A DNA stretch of 64,000 bases from Variovorax sp. V213 (GCF_041154455.1 NZ_AP028665.1:62001-126000), one strand, 5' to 3'; shown: positions 9,044 to 17,963, counted from the first letter of the stretch. Notes: generated by a model from the letters alone, not told the origin. Numbers and translations are program-made.

Positions 9044-10219
9044 TCAGGCATAGGCCTCGCCGGTAAGGACCATTGCCGAAACGTCCGGCGTTGAAGCACG
9101 CAATGCAGCAGTCGACACGCTGTAGCGCTTCGGCTCCGCATAAGGAATCGCGACCCCATAGTTGCCGTTCACGATGTCAAGCTTCATTTCATAGCATGCC
9201 AGAGCTGCGCCCAGCGTGATCAGCTTGCTCGCCAACGGCGTGACCACCAATCGGCATCCGCCGATAACGCTCAAGCTTTTCTGATACCGTTTCATGGCGC
9301 CCAACAGTTGCCGATACGCCTCGAAGGGGTTGCTCTCGTGGGCATAGAGGACATTGGTCAGGGGCGTCTTGCTCACGTCAAACAATGGCACCTTGTATTC
9401 GATCAGCAGCCGATCACCTCGACGTGGATCACGGGACGGATGCGGAAGCACCGGGCAGATTTCCGCAGAGTCTGGAATCTGGTCGTACATCACCTTCTGC
9501 AGTTGCGACACCCTGTTCTCGCCGAGTACCGGAAACCAGACAAGCGGCCAATCGCGAGTGCTTTCAGTTTGCAATGCGCTTGCAAATCCAGGAATCAAGA
9601 CCAGCTCGTTGCTAGGGTCCTCGGACTGGATCATGCTGTCGAGGCCAGCATCCTCTCCGACAAGGATCTGCAGATTGATCTTCGACGCGGCTAAGGGTAC
9701 TGGCGCATTGCGGTTGGGTACTAGCCGATCCAGCAATGCGAGCATGAGCGACAAATACGCTATACGAGGAAGTGAACTTACGTCGAGAACGATGTCTGTC
9801 TGATCGGAGACTGCACGAAGCACTTCTTCGGTTCCGAGCCTGAGCGCATTGCTCGCGCTCAGGTCGTCTTCTCCCTCGGCCGTTGATTCAATCATGACCG
9901 TCCGCGTTGCCCCGATCACGGCGAACCGCCGCTCAAGAGCCAGCGCATTTGCCTCGGTCACGTCGACGAGCTCATCGCTCAACTGGTAGCCGCGAAATCC
10001 CACCAGCAGCAACTCCGCCTTTTCAACGGAGCAACCCGACGAGATAACGCTGCCGATGAACCGATCCATCACGGATTGCGCCCGCAGGTCAAATCCGCGC
10101 CCTCCCACGTACAACAGTCGCACGCCGCTGTTAGCACGTCGACGCTGTTGGAACATTTGATCCCACATGTCCTGCACTTCGGCTCCACGCCGAAACACAT
10201 AGCGATTCCACAGCGTCAT
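9044..10219 (-). CDS. Uncharacterised protein, last gene of the ATPase/nucleotidyltransferase operon
   Basis: 391 residues starting at MTLWNRYVFRRG. This start overlaps the stop of the upstream ATPase gene in an ATGA arrangement, so the two are translationally coupled. The first third reads like an alpha/beta Rossmann-type core (VRLLYVGGRGFD, later AELLLVGFRGYQL), and a conserved-looking acidic strand DIVLDVSSLPRIAY lies near residue 150. No signal peptide, membrane helix or nuclease motif could be identified. I do not recognise the family. The tight coupling suggests it works with the ATPase, perhaps as effector or sensor. Confidence 0.75.
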   Translation of the reverse strand: MTLWNRYVFRRGAEVQDMWDQMFQQRRRANSGVRLLYVGGRGFDLRAQSVMDRFIGSVISSGCSVEKAELLLVGFRGYQLSDELVDVTEANALALERRFAVIGATRTVMIESTAEGEDDLSASNALRLGTEEVLRAVSDQTDIVLDVSSLPRIAYLSLMLALLDRLVPNRNAPVPLAASKINLQILVGEDAGLDSMIQSEDPSNELVLIPGFASALQTESTRDWPLVWFPVLGENRVSQLQKVMYDQIPDSAEICPVLPHPSRDPRRGDRLLIEYKVPLFDVSKTPLTNVLYAHESNPFEAYRQLLGAMKRYQKSLSVIGGCRLVVTPLASKLITLGAALACYEMKLDIVNGNYGVAIPYAEPKRYSVSTAALRASTPDVSAMVLTGEAYA

Positions 10220-12135
10220 CGCGGCACCTCCGCCGAGCGGCGTTTCGTCGGCGCGGAGGGGCCGTCCATCCAACTGATCAAGGCCTCGGCAGACACGTCT
10301 TGCCAACCGCCGTATTGGAGAGGAAGGTCGTGGTAAGCACAGAGCGACCTGTTCAGATAGAACACCGTGCCCTCCTCCCGGGACGCGCTGGCCGCGCTAC
10401 CGCGTGTTGTCAACAGATTCTCTGCAACGCACTCCCAGAGCACGCGGGCAAGCAGCGCATGTGGCTCCGACGTCTTCGTCCGCTCCGGTCGCAGCCTGCT
10501 CAGTTCGTAGCGGCTGAGACGGATCCCAGTCACACCCGGCGCATAGGAGGCAGACATCTGGAATGTCTTTTCCCGGCAGTACTGGCCGATGGCATCCAGG
10601 AGCCTCTGGGCTCTGGTTCCTTCGGTGTGACTCTTCGGTATGAAGTCGCGCTTGCGCTTGGCGGTTTCTTTGATGCGACGTTCCTGCTCGGCTGGGGACA
10701 AGCGAAGGTCTGGCTGCTTCCGAAGAACCTGTTTGGCTACCATGCCCTCATACAGGCTCGCAGCGACAGCCAGGAGCTCTTCGACGTTGGTGGTAGCCAA
10801 GGCGCAGAGCCGATCAATGCCGTAGTAATAGGGCAATTTCAGGTCGTCGTGACAAAGTATCTCCGCGGCGCCTAGCACCTTGCTGTCGCGTTCGTCGAGA
10901 TCCTCCGCGGGAAGCGGCGCGAGTTCGAGCGTGAGTTGTCGCCGGCCTTCGGACCGGGCGACCAGGATGCGCGTGACGTATAGCTGCATCAGGCTCTCAA
11001 AACCAATCGTCTTCTGCCCTTCGTCGGCATGTGCCAACCAGTCTGCATAACGAATGTTCTCTCGATGGCGCTCCATCTCTGCAGCGAAGAGCGCGACCGC
11101 CTTGCCGAACACCTCCGAGAGGTCCTCAGGAGTAAGCTGATCCTCAAGGTATTGCGAGAATGCGCCTGCAGGGATCTCGCGCTGGACGTCCAACCGGCGG
11201 TCCAAGATGCTTTGGGCGAAGGTCGCGAACTGGTGCTGGCCACTCTTGCCAATCCACATGTCCTCGATAGGGTAATGGCGAAGGTCTCGCCCCTCGCGAG
11301 CACCCTGAGACAACAAGGCATCTCCCAGGGCGATGCTGCGCTCGGCCAGCCACACCGGAATCGCAGGCCGAAGTTCGACAAGCTCCTCCAGCATCAGCTC
11401 GCGCTGCTTCTTCCGAAGCTTCTGGAGGTCATCGATCATCAGCAATCGACGCGGCGCCACAAGTTTTCCGCCGCGCAGGAATTTGACCGATTGCAGCCAA
11501 AGCACGCTTTCAAACCGGACGTGTAGCGGAAGATCGGCGGAAGCATCGCCAGCGAGCGAATCAAGCTTGGCATACACGGCTCGTTCCCGCTCTTCCGCCC
11601 ATCGAACCAACTCAACGGCCGAATCTGCTGTCGGAATCGATTTGAGATCACGCGCCAAGTCGTCGTACTCTAGACGCACGTCAGTGAGTTGATCGGTCGA
11701 CGCGTAAGCAACTAGCGAAGCAAGACTTCGCAGGGTTCGAAGAACCACGCGGCAGTCAAAAAGCGCACGGAACAGTCCCGCTTGAGCCATGGACGCGCCG
11801 GGTGGGAGGTCGGCGTAACCCGAAGCACAGGACAGCAGCACGCCAAGTAGCTGGGGCCCCTCTGTTTCATGCATGACCTGGCGCCCGAGCAACCGTTGGT
11901 ACGACTCGTCTTGACCGGCTCGGGCATTCCAGAAAGCTCGCAGTGCCGCCGGCGTGAAAGCACGCAGCAGAGTGGTCTTCCCTCCTCCCGGCGGACTGGT
12001 GAACAGATGCACCGCACCGTTGAAGGCGTCCTCATGAAGTCTTTCGAAGATCTTCGGGGAAAAAAGACGAACAAACTCCTGGTCGGAGGTGCGCTCCGAC
12101 ATTCGCTCCAAGAAAGGATTTGCGCGATAGGCCAC
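10216..12135 (-). CDS. ORC/CDC6-like P-loop ATPase
   Basis: 639-residue cytoplasmic ATPase. Walker A is SPPGGGKTT at residues 47-55, and a Walker B-like strand RRLLMIDDLQKL lies near residue 230. The remainder is helical with a basic C-terminal region (ERRIKETAKRKRDF). The general plan is that of bacterial ORC/CDC6-type AAA ATPases. It starts with GTG directly after the TGA of the preceding frame, with AAGGAG six bases upstream, and ends inside the start of the next gene. Its position suggests it is the energy-driven core of the operon; the biological role is unknown. Confidence 0.8.
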   Translation of the reverse strand: MAYRANPFLERMSERTSDQEFVRLFSPKIFERLHEDAFNGAVHLFTSPPGGGKTTLLRAFTPAALRAFWNARAGQDESYQRLLGRQVMHETEGPQLLGVLLSCASGYADLPPGASMAQAGLFRALFDCRVVLRTLRSLASLVAYASTDQLTDVRLEYDDLARDLKSIPTADSAVELVRWAEERERAVYAKLDSLAGDASADLPLHVRFESVLWLQSVKFLRGGKLVAPRRLLMIDDLQKLRKKQRELMLEELVELRPAIPVWLAERSIALGDALLSQGAREGRDLRHYPIEDMWIGKSGQHQFATFAQSILDRRLDVQREIPAGAFSQYLEDQLTPEDLSEVFGKAVALFAAEMERHRENIRYADWLAHADEGQKTIGFESLMQLYVTRILVARSEGRRQLTLELAPLPAEDLDERDSKVLGAAEILCHDDLKLPYYYGIDRLCALATTNVEELLAVAASLYEGMVAKQVLRKQPDLRLSPAEQERRIKETAKRKRDFIPKSHTEGTRAQRLLDAIGQYCREKTFQMSASYAPGVTGIRLSRYELSRLRPERTKTSEPHALLARVLWECVAENLLTTRGSAASASREEGTVFYLNRSLCAYHDLPLQYGGWQDVSAEALISWMDGPSAPTKRRSAEVPR

Positions 12136-12879
12136 TCAAAACTCCTTGTGGCGGCTTACGCGAGGAAAGAGTCCATGGAAGCGATGCCCCTCAGAACCCC
12201 ATAGCATGTAGACCGAATTGTTGGGCGTGTTGTGCGACAGGACAACCGGCAACGCACACCCGGCAAAACCCATTTGCGCCGTGCTCGTGCCGCCAACCTC
12301 GATGTGCTCGTCGAAGGCGGCCGGGTCGTAGTACTTTGGATTGGTCAGTATGGACTGCAGTTCAGCCGGGACATTTCATCTGCTTATTGGCGGTGTAGAA
12401 GAGATCGACATCGTTGGTCGCCATCGTGGGTTCGTCAAACACAACACCCGCCGCGGCCTCATAGGCGTACATGGCATATGTGCCGATCACTGTGTAGTAG
12501 TCCATGATGCCGCGACGCCAGAGCACATCGAGCACCTTGACCGGCATCACCAGCAGCCTGCCGACTTGGTGGGCAACATTGCGCTTCTGCATGCGCTGGC
12601 GTTCTTGAGCCCAGTGGTCATGCGCCTGAGCGCCGCCGCCTTCTTTTCAGCGTAGCTACGCACGATGCTTTCTAGCTTGGCATTGCGCAAACCGAAGTCC
12701 TTCAGGACCTCGCCGTCGACGGCAACCTTGTGAAGATGCTCACCGTCAGTCCGGGCCTTCCAGACGAAATCGAACCCGAATGCGCGAACCGCCTCCTCGG
12801 CACGCTGGTACTCGGCAAAGACCTGTTGTGCTTCGATGATTTGGGCGGCCGCCTTCGCCTCACGCTCTCTGTATGCCAT
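12136..12879 (-). pseudogene. Second nucleotidyltransferase-fold (GSU2403/NTP_transf_8-like) gene, twice frameshifted
   Basis: Three overlapping frames read as one interrupted protein. Frame A (12879 to 12547) gives the N-terminal helical region. Frame B (12592 to 12362) gives VGRLLVMPVKVLDVLW, VIGTYAMYAYEAAAGV and NDVDLFY, which match the GT-A-Y/D-x-D core of GSU2403-type nucleotidyltransferases. Frame C (12375 to 12136) gives a 79-codon tail ending at a TGA immediately before the ATPase GTG. A and C share one reading frame, so the two shifts compensate. The total of about 248 codons is shorter than the usual ~340. The tail does not resemble the family C-terminus, so a deletion or fusion is possible. 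Confidence 0.55.
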
Positions 12880-12882
12880 CGA

Positions 12883-13914
12883 TCAACCAGGCGCGAAAAC
12901 GCGCTGCGCGATGCTCTCTACCGTGCGGCGACACTCGGCCGCAGGTAGCTTGGACACAACAACCAGACAGTCGGCGATCAACGAATCAACCAGCGCAGCC
13001 TGACGTTGCGCCATTTGAGAATCTGGCGTTGCCGCTGGCTGAACTCCAATGACCGCATGATTGACCATTGCAAAGAACTGCGGATCGAGCGTACGCATCG
13101 TGGCCATCTTTCCGGTCTTGCCGATGACGACCTGCTCGAATTTGCCCGCATGCTGGACCTCCGCGGCCATCTCCGTGGCCAAGGTCCTCCAATAGGCATT
13201 CTCGGCCCGGCATTTCGAAGGCTCGCGCTGACGGCCAAACTTGAACTCGACAAGAAAGTAAGTTCGCTCGCCGGACGCTCCTGCCGGAGCGACTTCCACA
13301 GTCGCGTCGACTGCCTCCTGCAGTTCCGTCAGCGCGGCAGTGATGGTGTTCTCCGGAGCATCAAGCAGCACCTGCAAGTGGTACTTTGCATCGTCGACGA
13401 CGCAGCCAAGGGTGGGTGAGGACATCTCCTCGAGTCGCACACCTGCGGGCTGTCCATACGCGAAGAGAGCCGATGTACCCAGCACCACGCTGCCTTCCGA
13501 GAGACCTGCGGCTTCTAACTGGCGAAGCACCTCCACCACAGGGGTGGGAACGGCGCCGGCCCTGACGGCCTTGTTCATTCGCTCGCACGACTCGACGCTT
13601 TCCTTGAGCGTTCGAGCCCGTTGCTGCAGCCGGGCCTTCTTCTGCTTGAACTCCCCGAACTGGCGCTCCGTCTCGACAGTTCGAGGACCGATGTACGTCA
13701 CTTTCCCCCGCACCTTCCGGGCAAGATACTCGTAGGAGCCGACCTTCTTCCAGAAGAGACTCCCCTTCAGCCCCCGCGATTCTCCCCGCACGCGGGCGTA
13801 CTCCCTGTATACCCGCGTGGAGTCCAGGATCTGCTTGGCGGCAGCATCCGAAGTTCGAACAAGATCCATTTGCACCTCAGAGAAGGATTTTGCCAATTTT
13901 GGTGCAAATCTCAT
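12883..13914 (-). CDS. GSU2403-family nucleotidyltransferase-fold protein
   Basis: 343 residues, first gene of the operon. The N-terminal part has the family pattern LFWKKVGSYEYLARKVRG, YIGPRTVETERQF and a long helical linker (about 50-120). The core strand VVLGTSALFAYG is at 143-154. The expected catalytic D-x-D after this strand is not obvious (CVVDDAKYHL instead), so it may be catalytically weak. An internal ATG at 13869 has a better Shine-Dalgarno (GAGG) than the ATG at 13914. It ends three bases before the next, broken paralogue, so the operon encodes two related proteins in tandem. Confidence 0.75.
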   Translation of the reverse strand: MRFAPKLAKSFSEVQMDLVRTSDAAAKQILDSTRVYREYARVRGESRGLKGSLFWKKVGSYEYLARKVRGKVTYIGPRTVETERQFGEFKQKKARLQQRARTLKESVESCERMNKAVRAGAVPTPVVEVLRQLEAAGLSEGSVVLGTSALFAYGQPAGVRLEEMSSPTLGCVVDDAKYHLQVLLDAPENTITAALTELQEAVDATVEVAPAGASGERTYFLVEFKFGRQREPSKCRAENAYWRTLATEMAAEVQHAGKFEQVVIGKTGKMATMRTLDPQFFAMVNHAVIGVQPAATPDSQMAQRQAALVDSLIADCLVVVSKLPAAECRRTVESIAQRVFAPG

Positions 13915-13969
13915 GAAATCAAGACGTTAGAGGACCTCGGGGGGCGCTCCAGCCATTCTTTTGTCGAAT

Positions 13970-14007
13970 TTACTCCATTTATTTCAGTTCTTTGAAGAAT
14001 GGAGTAA
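13970..14007. promoter_or_regulatory. Perfect 10-bp inverted repeat upstream of the ATPase operon
   Basis: TTACTCCATT at 13970-13979 and AATGGAGTAA at 13998-14007 are exact reverse complements separated by 18 bp. The element sits in an AT-rich pocket upstream of the minus-strand operon and of the decayed plus-strand yhcG gene. It has no T-run, so an operator is more likely than a terminator. Confidence 0.6.
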
Positions 14008-14043
14008 TAACGCTGACTGGCCGGTCTCGTCGAGGCGAGACAT

Positions 14044-14640
14044 CATGGCAAAAAATGCAGCAGCACGGCTCACAACCCAGCAACTTGCCTGTCGAACGCG
14101 CCAGAAATTGCCTGCGTCCGGTCAGACCGGCGTTGCCCCTAAGACCGCGCCGTCGGCAATTCTTCCAAGCCTACCCGCCAGGCTCGAAACGTAGCGCCGT
14201 TGAGAGAAATTCCCTGGTCCTCGCACCTGCACATCCTCAGCCGCGCCAAGCGCGAGGAGGAGCGCGAGTTCTATCTGCGCATGGCAGCCCGGCAGGGCTG
14301 GCAGGTTCGCGAGGGCGCGCCAGATCGACAGCGGTCTCTTCGAACGCGCCCTGCTGCAGCGCCTCCCAAAGTCTCAATGGCGTTGAGAGAAATGCAGCCG
14401 CAGGCTGCGCAGCAGTTCAAGGACGCCTACCTGCTGGATTTCCTGGCCCTGCCCGAACCGCATACCGAAGCCGAACTGCACCGCAGCTTGCTGATGAACC
14501 TGGGCCGCTTCCTCACCGAACTGGGAAGCGCCTTTTGCTACATCGGCAGCGAGTCTCCGGTGCAGGTGGGCAGCCAGGATTTCGCACAAGATCGCGACCA
14601 TCTTCGGTGCAGGTGGGTTTCGTGCCCAGGAACAACGAGC
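14044..14640 (+). pseudogene. Decayed YhcG-type (DUF1016, PDDEXK) nuclease gene
   Basis: Recognisable fragments in order are MAKNAAARLTTQQL near 14044, FFQAYPPGS near 14165, and REIPWSSHLHILSRAKREEE with FYLRMAARQGW from 14203. Then come ARQIDSGLFERALLQ in another frame, and LREMQPQAAQQFKDAYLLDF with LGRFLTELG and FCYIGSE. Most of the N-terminal domain is deleted, there are at least two frameshifts in the middle, and the catalytic C-terminal nuclease motifs are missing. YhcG proteins are restriction-like nucleases often found in defence islands, so the relic fits the neighbouring operon's accessory context. Confidence 0.7.
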
Positions 14641-14849
14641 AGGTGTCGTGGCGCGACTTGGCGCAGGAGCCACCGGACACCGATTCATCCCGACCTGCTC
14701 CGAGCGAAACGTAGACCGAGGCGCAGATCGGGGGTTCGCGTCGCCGTGCGAGGTCCGGTTCGCGAACGCGGCGCTGCTACTCGGCAGCCAGAAAAAGGGA
14801 GCGGCATCAGACCGCGCACTCCGCGTCCCGGCCCAGGCACTCCCGCCCT

Positions 14850-15494
14850 TCAGCGACTACAAGGATTCGACGCCAACCCGAGACGATTCAGAAATTGCCT
14901 TGCGATCGGGCTGTTCTTCCAGACCACCGTCCGGCCCTGGTCCACGGCTTGGCGCCCGTACACGATCCATGCATCGCAGACGGTGCCGATGGGCTCGATC
15001 AGCTCGAAGCGATCGGCGTGCTTCTTCGCGAACTCCGAGAAGACAATGCCCCCGCCGTAGCGCCCTTCGCTCAAGCCGGCCTGGACCGCGAGCACCGTGG
15101 GCTCGTGGACGATGGTCGGCCAAGCGGACAGATCGGCATAGCTCTGCGTGGCAGGCTGCACGCCCACCTTGCCGGCGCCCTCCCCGCCTGCCGTCGACCG
15201 CACGAGCGCCATCGGCTGACTGGGAGAAATGAAGGCGTCGACCACCACCATGGCCGTGCGATAGGTGCCCGTGATCTCGGCCGCCGCCGGATGCACCGCG
15301 CATTGAAGCAGGTAATCCGCCTCGCCGGCGATCAGTGCACGCGCGCCGCTGTGGAAGTCGTCGAACAGCGCGATGCGGCAGGCCTGTGAGATGCCATGGG
15401 CGGCAAGGTACTGCTGGAGCACGAAGTGATGGTTGCTGCCCTCGCAACCCAAGGTAGAAAAGATCAGCATGTGTTCGCCCTGGAAGTGGAGCAT
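14850..15494 (-). CDS. Prephenate dehydratase/decarboxylase-like protein
   Basis: About 214 residues with two candidate starts, ATG at 15494 or ATG at 15470 (MLIFSTLGCEGSNHHF). The opening strand LGCEGSNHHF resembles the LGPEGT start of prephenate dehydratases and of BacA-type prephenate decarboxylases. FDDFHSGARALIAGEADYLL fits the family's second region, and IVFSEFAKKHADRFELI its C-terminal part. There is no ACT domain. The gene follows a chorismate mutase-like gene in the same operon, which makes a chorismate-to-prephenate-derived step plausible. The assignment rests on weak motif similarity. Confidence 0.5.
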   Translation of the reverse strand: MLHFQGEHMLIFSTLGCEGSNHHFVLQQYLAAHGISQACRIALFDDFHSGARALIAGEADYLLQCAVHPAAAEITGTYRTAMVVVDAFISPSQPMALVRSTAGGEGAGKVGVQPATQSYADLSAWPTIVHEPTVLAVQAGLSEGRYGGGIVFSEFAKKHADRFELIEPIGTVCDAWIVYGRQAVDQGRTVVWKNSPIARQFLNRLGLASNPCSR

Positions 15495-15602
15495 GGCCGA
15501 TGACAACGGTTCGGCCTCGGCGGCCGCCCTTGCGACATTCCCGCACGTGCGTGCGCCGGCGGGCCTCGCGCGAGCGCTTGCCCGTGCGCGCACCGTGCGT
15601 CT

Positions 15603-15989
15603 TCATGCAGCCGTCGACGGCACGCCGATGATCTCATCCTCCAGCCGGCAGGTCTCCGCGATGATCAGCTCGTACAGTGAACGCAGGAAGTCCGGGTTCA
15701 TGCCGTGCGCGGCGGCAAAGGCCGCCGCACGCGCCTGCACCACTCCGATGCGATGGGGTTGCATCATCGGAATCGCATGGTCCCGCTTGTGCAGACCGAT
15801 CCGGCAGCAGCAGTCAAGCCGGCGTCTCAAGGTCTCCAGCAGGGTTCTGTCCAGGCCGTCGAGCTCGTCTCGCAGCGACGCCAGGATGCGCTGGGCGTCT
15901 TCGTCGCTCCTGGGGGGAGCCGAGCTTGCGTGATGGACCACGACAGCGGTTCCCTCGTTGGCGCCCGGGCGCCGTTGTTCTGAATTCAT
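15603..15989 (-). CDS. Chorismate mutase-family protein (AroQ type)
   Basis: 128-residue all-helical protein. The AroQ signature is visible in LRDELDGLDRTLLETLRRRL (helix 1), then HKRDHAIPMMQPHRIGVV, and helix 3 FLRSLYELIIAETCRLEDEI. The arginine, lysine and glutamine active-site positions are broadly present. Such stand-alone mutases convert chorismate to prephenate or act in amino-deoxychorismate pathways. The ATG at 15989 is chosen for its AAGGAG. The gene begins 11 bp after the Bug receptor stop and precedes the prephenate-dehydratase-like gene. Confidence 0.75.
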   Translation of the reverse strand: MNSEQRRPGANEGTAVVVHHASSAPPRSDEDAQRILASLRDELDGLDRTLLETLRRRLDCCCRIGLHKRDHAIPMMQPHRIGVVQARAAAFAAAHGMNPDFLRSLYELIIAETCRLEDEIIGVPSTAA

Positions 15990-15999
15990 GGGGGTCTCC

Positions 16000-17028
16000 T
16001 TATTCAAGCTTGATGCCCTGGCTCGCGATGATCCCGCTGAGCGCGGCCGTGTCCGCCTTCACCCGGCGCACCAGTGCCTCGCCCGAAATGCCTGCCGCCT
16101 CGTAGCCGTGCTGGAACAGTTTCTGCCGCACCTCGGGCAGGCGGATGACCTCCGAAAGAACCTGGGCCAGGCGCTGCGCGATGGGCGCGGGCAGGCTGGC
16201 GGGCGCCGCCGCGGCGGTCCAGATTTCGAGTTCGAAATCCTTCAGGCCTGCTTCCGCCAAGGTCGGGTAGTCCGGGACGAGTTCGGATCGGCGCGACGAG
16301 GTCACGCCGATCGCGCGCAGCTTTCCGGCCCTGACCTGCTCCTGCGCGAGGCCAGGCGGTAGGAGCGCCAGCTGCAGCTGCGCTCCGATCAGGCCGGTGA
16401 TGACCTGCGGATTGCCCTGGTAGGGCACATGGACGGCGCCGATGCCGGTGCGGGCCTTGAGAAGCTCAATGCCGAGGTGGCCGATCGTGCCGATGCCGGG
16501 CGTGCCATAGCTCCAGTTGCTGCCGGCGACGCGCGCCGCCTCGAGAAAGCCGCGCGGAGCCGCCTTCGAGACCTCCGGGGTCGTGGCGAGCACCAGCGGT
16601 GCCGTGCAGATGATGCTCAGCGGCATCAGGTCCTTCTGCGGGTCGTAGGAGGTCGCCGGATTGAGTATCTTGGCGATCGTCATGTTGCCGTTGATGAGGA
16701 TGCCGACCGTGTGCCTGTCGGTGGACTTCGCGACGACGTCCGCGGCGATGTTGCCGCTCGCGCCAGGATGGTTCTCGACGATCACCGGCTGGCCGAGCGC
16801 CTTCGCCATGGGAGCGGCCAGCACGCGCGCCACGAAATCCGGCGAGGAGCCGCCCCCGAAGCCGACGACCAGCCGCAGCGGTCGTGTCGGCCAGTTCAGA
16901 TCCGCCGGGACGGGATTGGGCCGGCTGGCGCCAGCCGATTGCGCGCAGGCGACGCCGGCGCATGCGAATGCGCCGACAAGACACAGCAGACGAACGGCGC
17001 GTGTTCGAAAAAACAGGAGGTGGGACAT
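16000..17028 (-). CDS. Bug-family tripartite tricarboxylate-type solute-binding protein
   Basis: About 342 residues. Signal peptide at the N-terminus (MSHLLFFRTRAVRLLCLVGA, ending near CAQS), then the family landmarks WPTRPLRLVVGFGGGSSPDF, VIVENHPGASGNIAAD and VHVPYQGNPQVI. Periplasmic carboxylate receptor. No TctA/TctB-type membrane subunits are encoded nearby, as is usual for these expanded Bug families. Probably co-transcribed with the chorismate mutase-like gene. Confidence 0.88.
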   Translation of the reverse strand: MSHLLFFRTRAVRLLCLVGAFACAGVACAQSAGASRPNPVPADLNWPTRPLRLVVGFGGGSSPDFVARVLAAPMAKALGQPVIVENHPGASGNIAADVVAKSTDRHTVGILINGNMTIAKILNPATSYDPQKDLMPLSIICTAPLVLATTPEVSKAAPRGFLEAARVAGSNWSYGTPGIGTIGHLGIELLKARTGIGAVHVPYQGNPQVITGLIGAQLQLALLPPGLAQEQVRAGKLRAIGVTSSRRSELVPDYPTLAEAGLKDFELEIWTAAAAPASLPAPIAQRLAQVLSEVIRLPEVRQKLFQHGYEAAGISGEALVRRVKADTAALSGIIASQGIKLE

Positions 17029-17245
17029 GAGGTAGACCGTAACGAAATTGGAAGCCAAGTCTTGCTTCGGCAGCGCGCTGGATCAACTCCTGCTTGATGC
17101 GCAAAACCTCTGCATGGCCCAGGAAGCCGCGCAGGCCCGGCTTGCCGCCGAGCGGGCGAAAGCTGCGACGCGTCGCACTTGCTTCTCATGCAAGTTCGGT
17201 CGAACGCCGGTGGCGCGTCGCGGTGCCGTGAAGCGGGGCTTCAGA

Positions 17246-17963
17246 TCAGATTTCACCGAGTGCCCGGCGCACCAGTTCGTCTGCCGAGCCGTCGTCACGC
17301 AGTCCGAGCGCACGGGCCGATGCATCGTCGAGGCGCGGATAGCGCCCGAACACCGCCTCCACGTCGGGTCGAGGCTGGAATGACACCAACCCGCGACGGG
17401 ATTCGCCGTAGCGTGTCGAGCACGCATCGATGATGTCCCCGATCGAGAGGCGCAGCACGGGCAGCGGCCAAGCGCGCCCCGGGTCGGCGCGCGAGGCATC
17501 CATGACTGCCGCATGGGCGATGTTCTCGGCGCAGCGCCGGGCCGACATCCACCACGCAGCGGCTTCGGGACGACGGGGCAGACGAAGGCTTCGGCGGCCT
17601 TGAGCGCGTGCAGGATGTCGCTCATGAACGCGGAGGTGAGCCCCGCACCGCTCCTTTCGCGGGCGACGATGCCGGGGAGCCGGACCGATCGGCCGTCCAG
17701 AAGGCCGCGGCGCGTGAAGTCCGCCAGCAGGATCTCGCACACCCGCTTGTGTGCGCCGTAGGTGAGCGGCGGTCGCAGCGGCGTCGTTGGTGTGACAAGG
17801 TTCGGCAGGTCGGTGCCGTACACCGCGATGCTGCTCGCATACACGACCGTGGGCCTGGTGCCGTTCGCAGCCAGGGCCTCGAACAACGAAAGCGATGCGT
17901 CGGGGTTGACCCGCCGGCCGAGCGCGTAGTCGGCCTCGGACGCGCCACCGGGGACAGCCGCAA
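17246..17963 (-). pseudogene. DenD-like NAD-dependent epimerase/dehydrogenase, truncated and frameshifted
   Basis: Extended-SDR protein related to D-erythronate dehydrogenase. Readable parts are RLAAVPGGASEADYALGRRV, VVYASSIAVYG and the active-site YGAHK (Y-x-x-x-K). The second half lies in another frame: VLRLSIGDIIDACSTRYGES and PDVEAVFGRYPRLDD. The frameshift is near 17575. The first ~65 residues with the Rossmann glycine motif are missing, and the break point near 17970 coincides with the start of the small-protein region. In intact genomes such genes sit with four-carbon acid sugar kinase and aldolase genes, which are absent here. Confidence 0.7.

Noticed and set aside
14857..15606. 249-codon minus-strand frame over the prephenate-dehydratase-like gene
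   Set aside because: Arginine/histidine-rich shadow; the other frame has coherent motifs.
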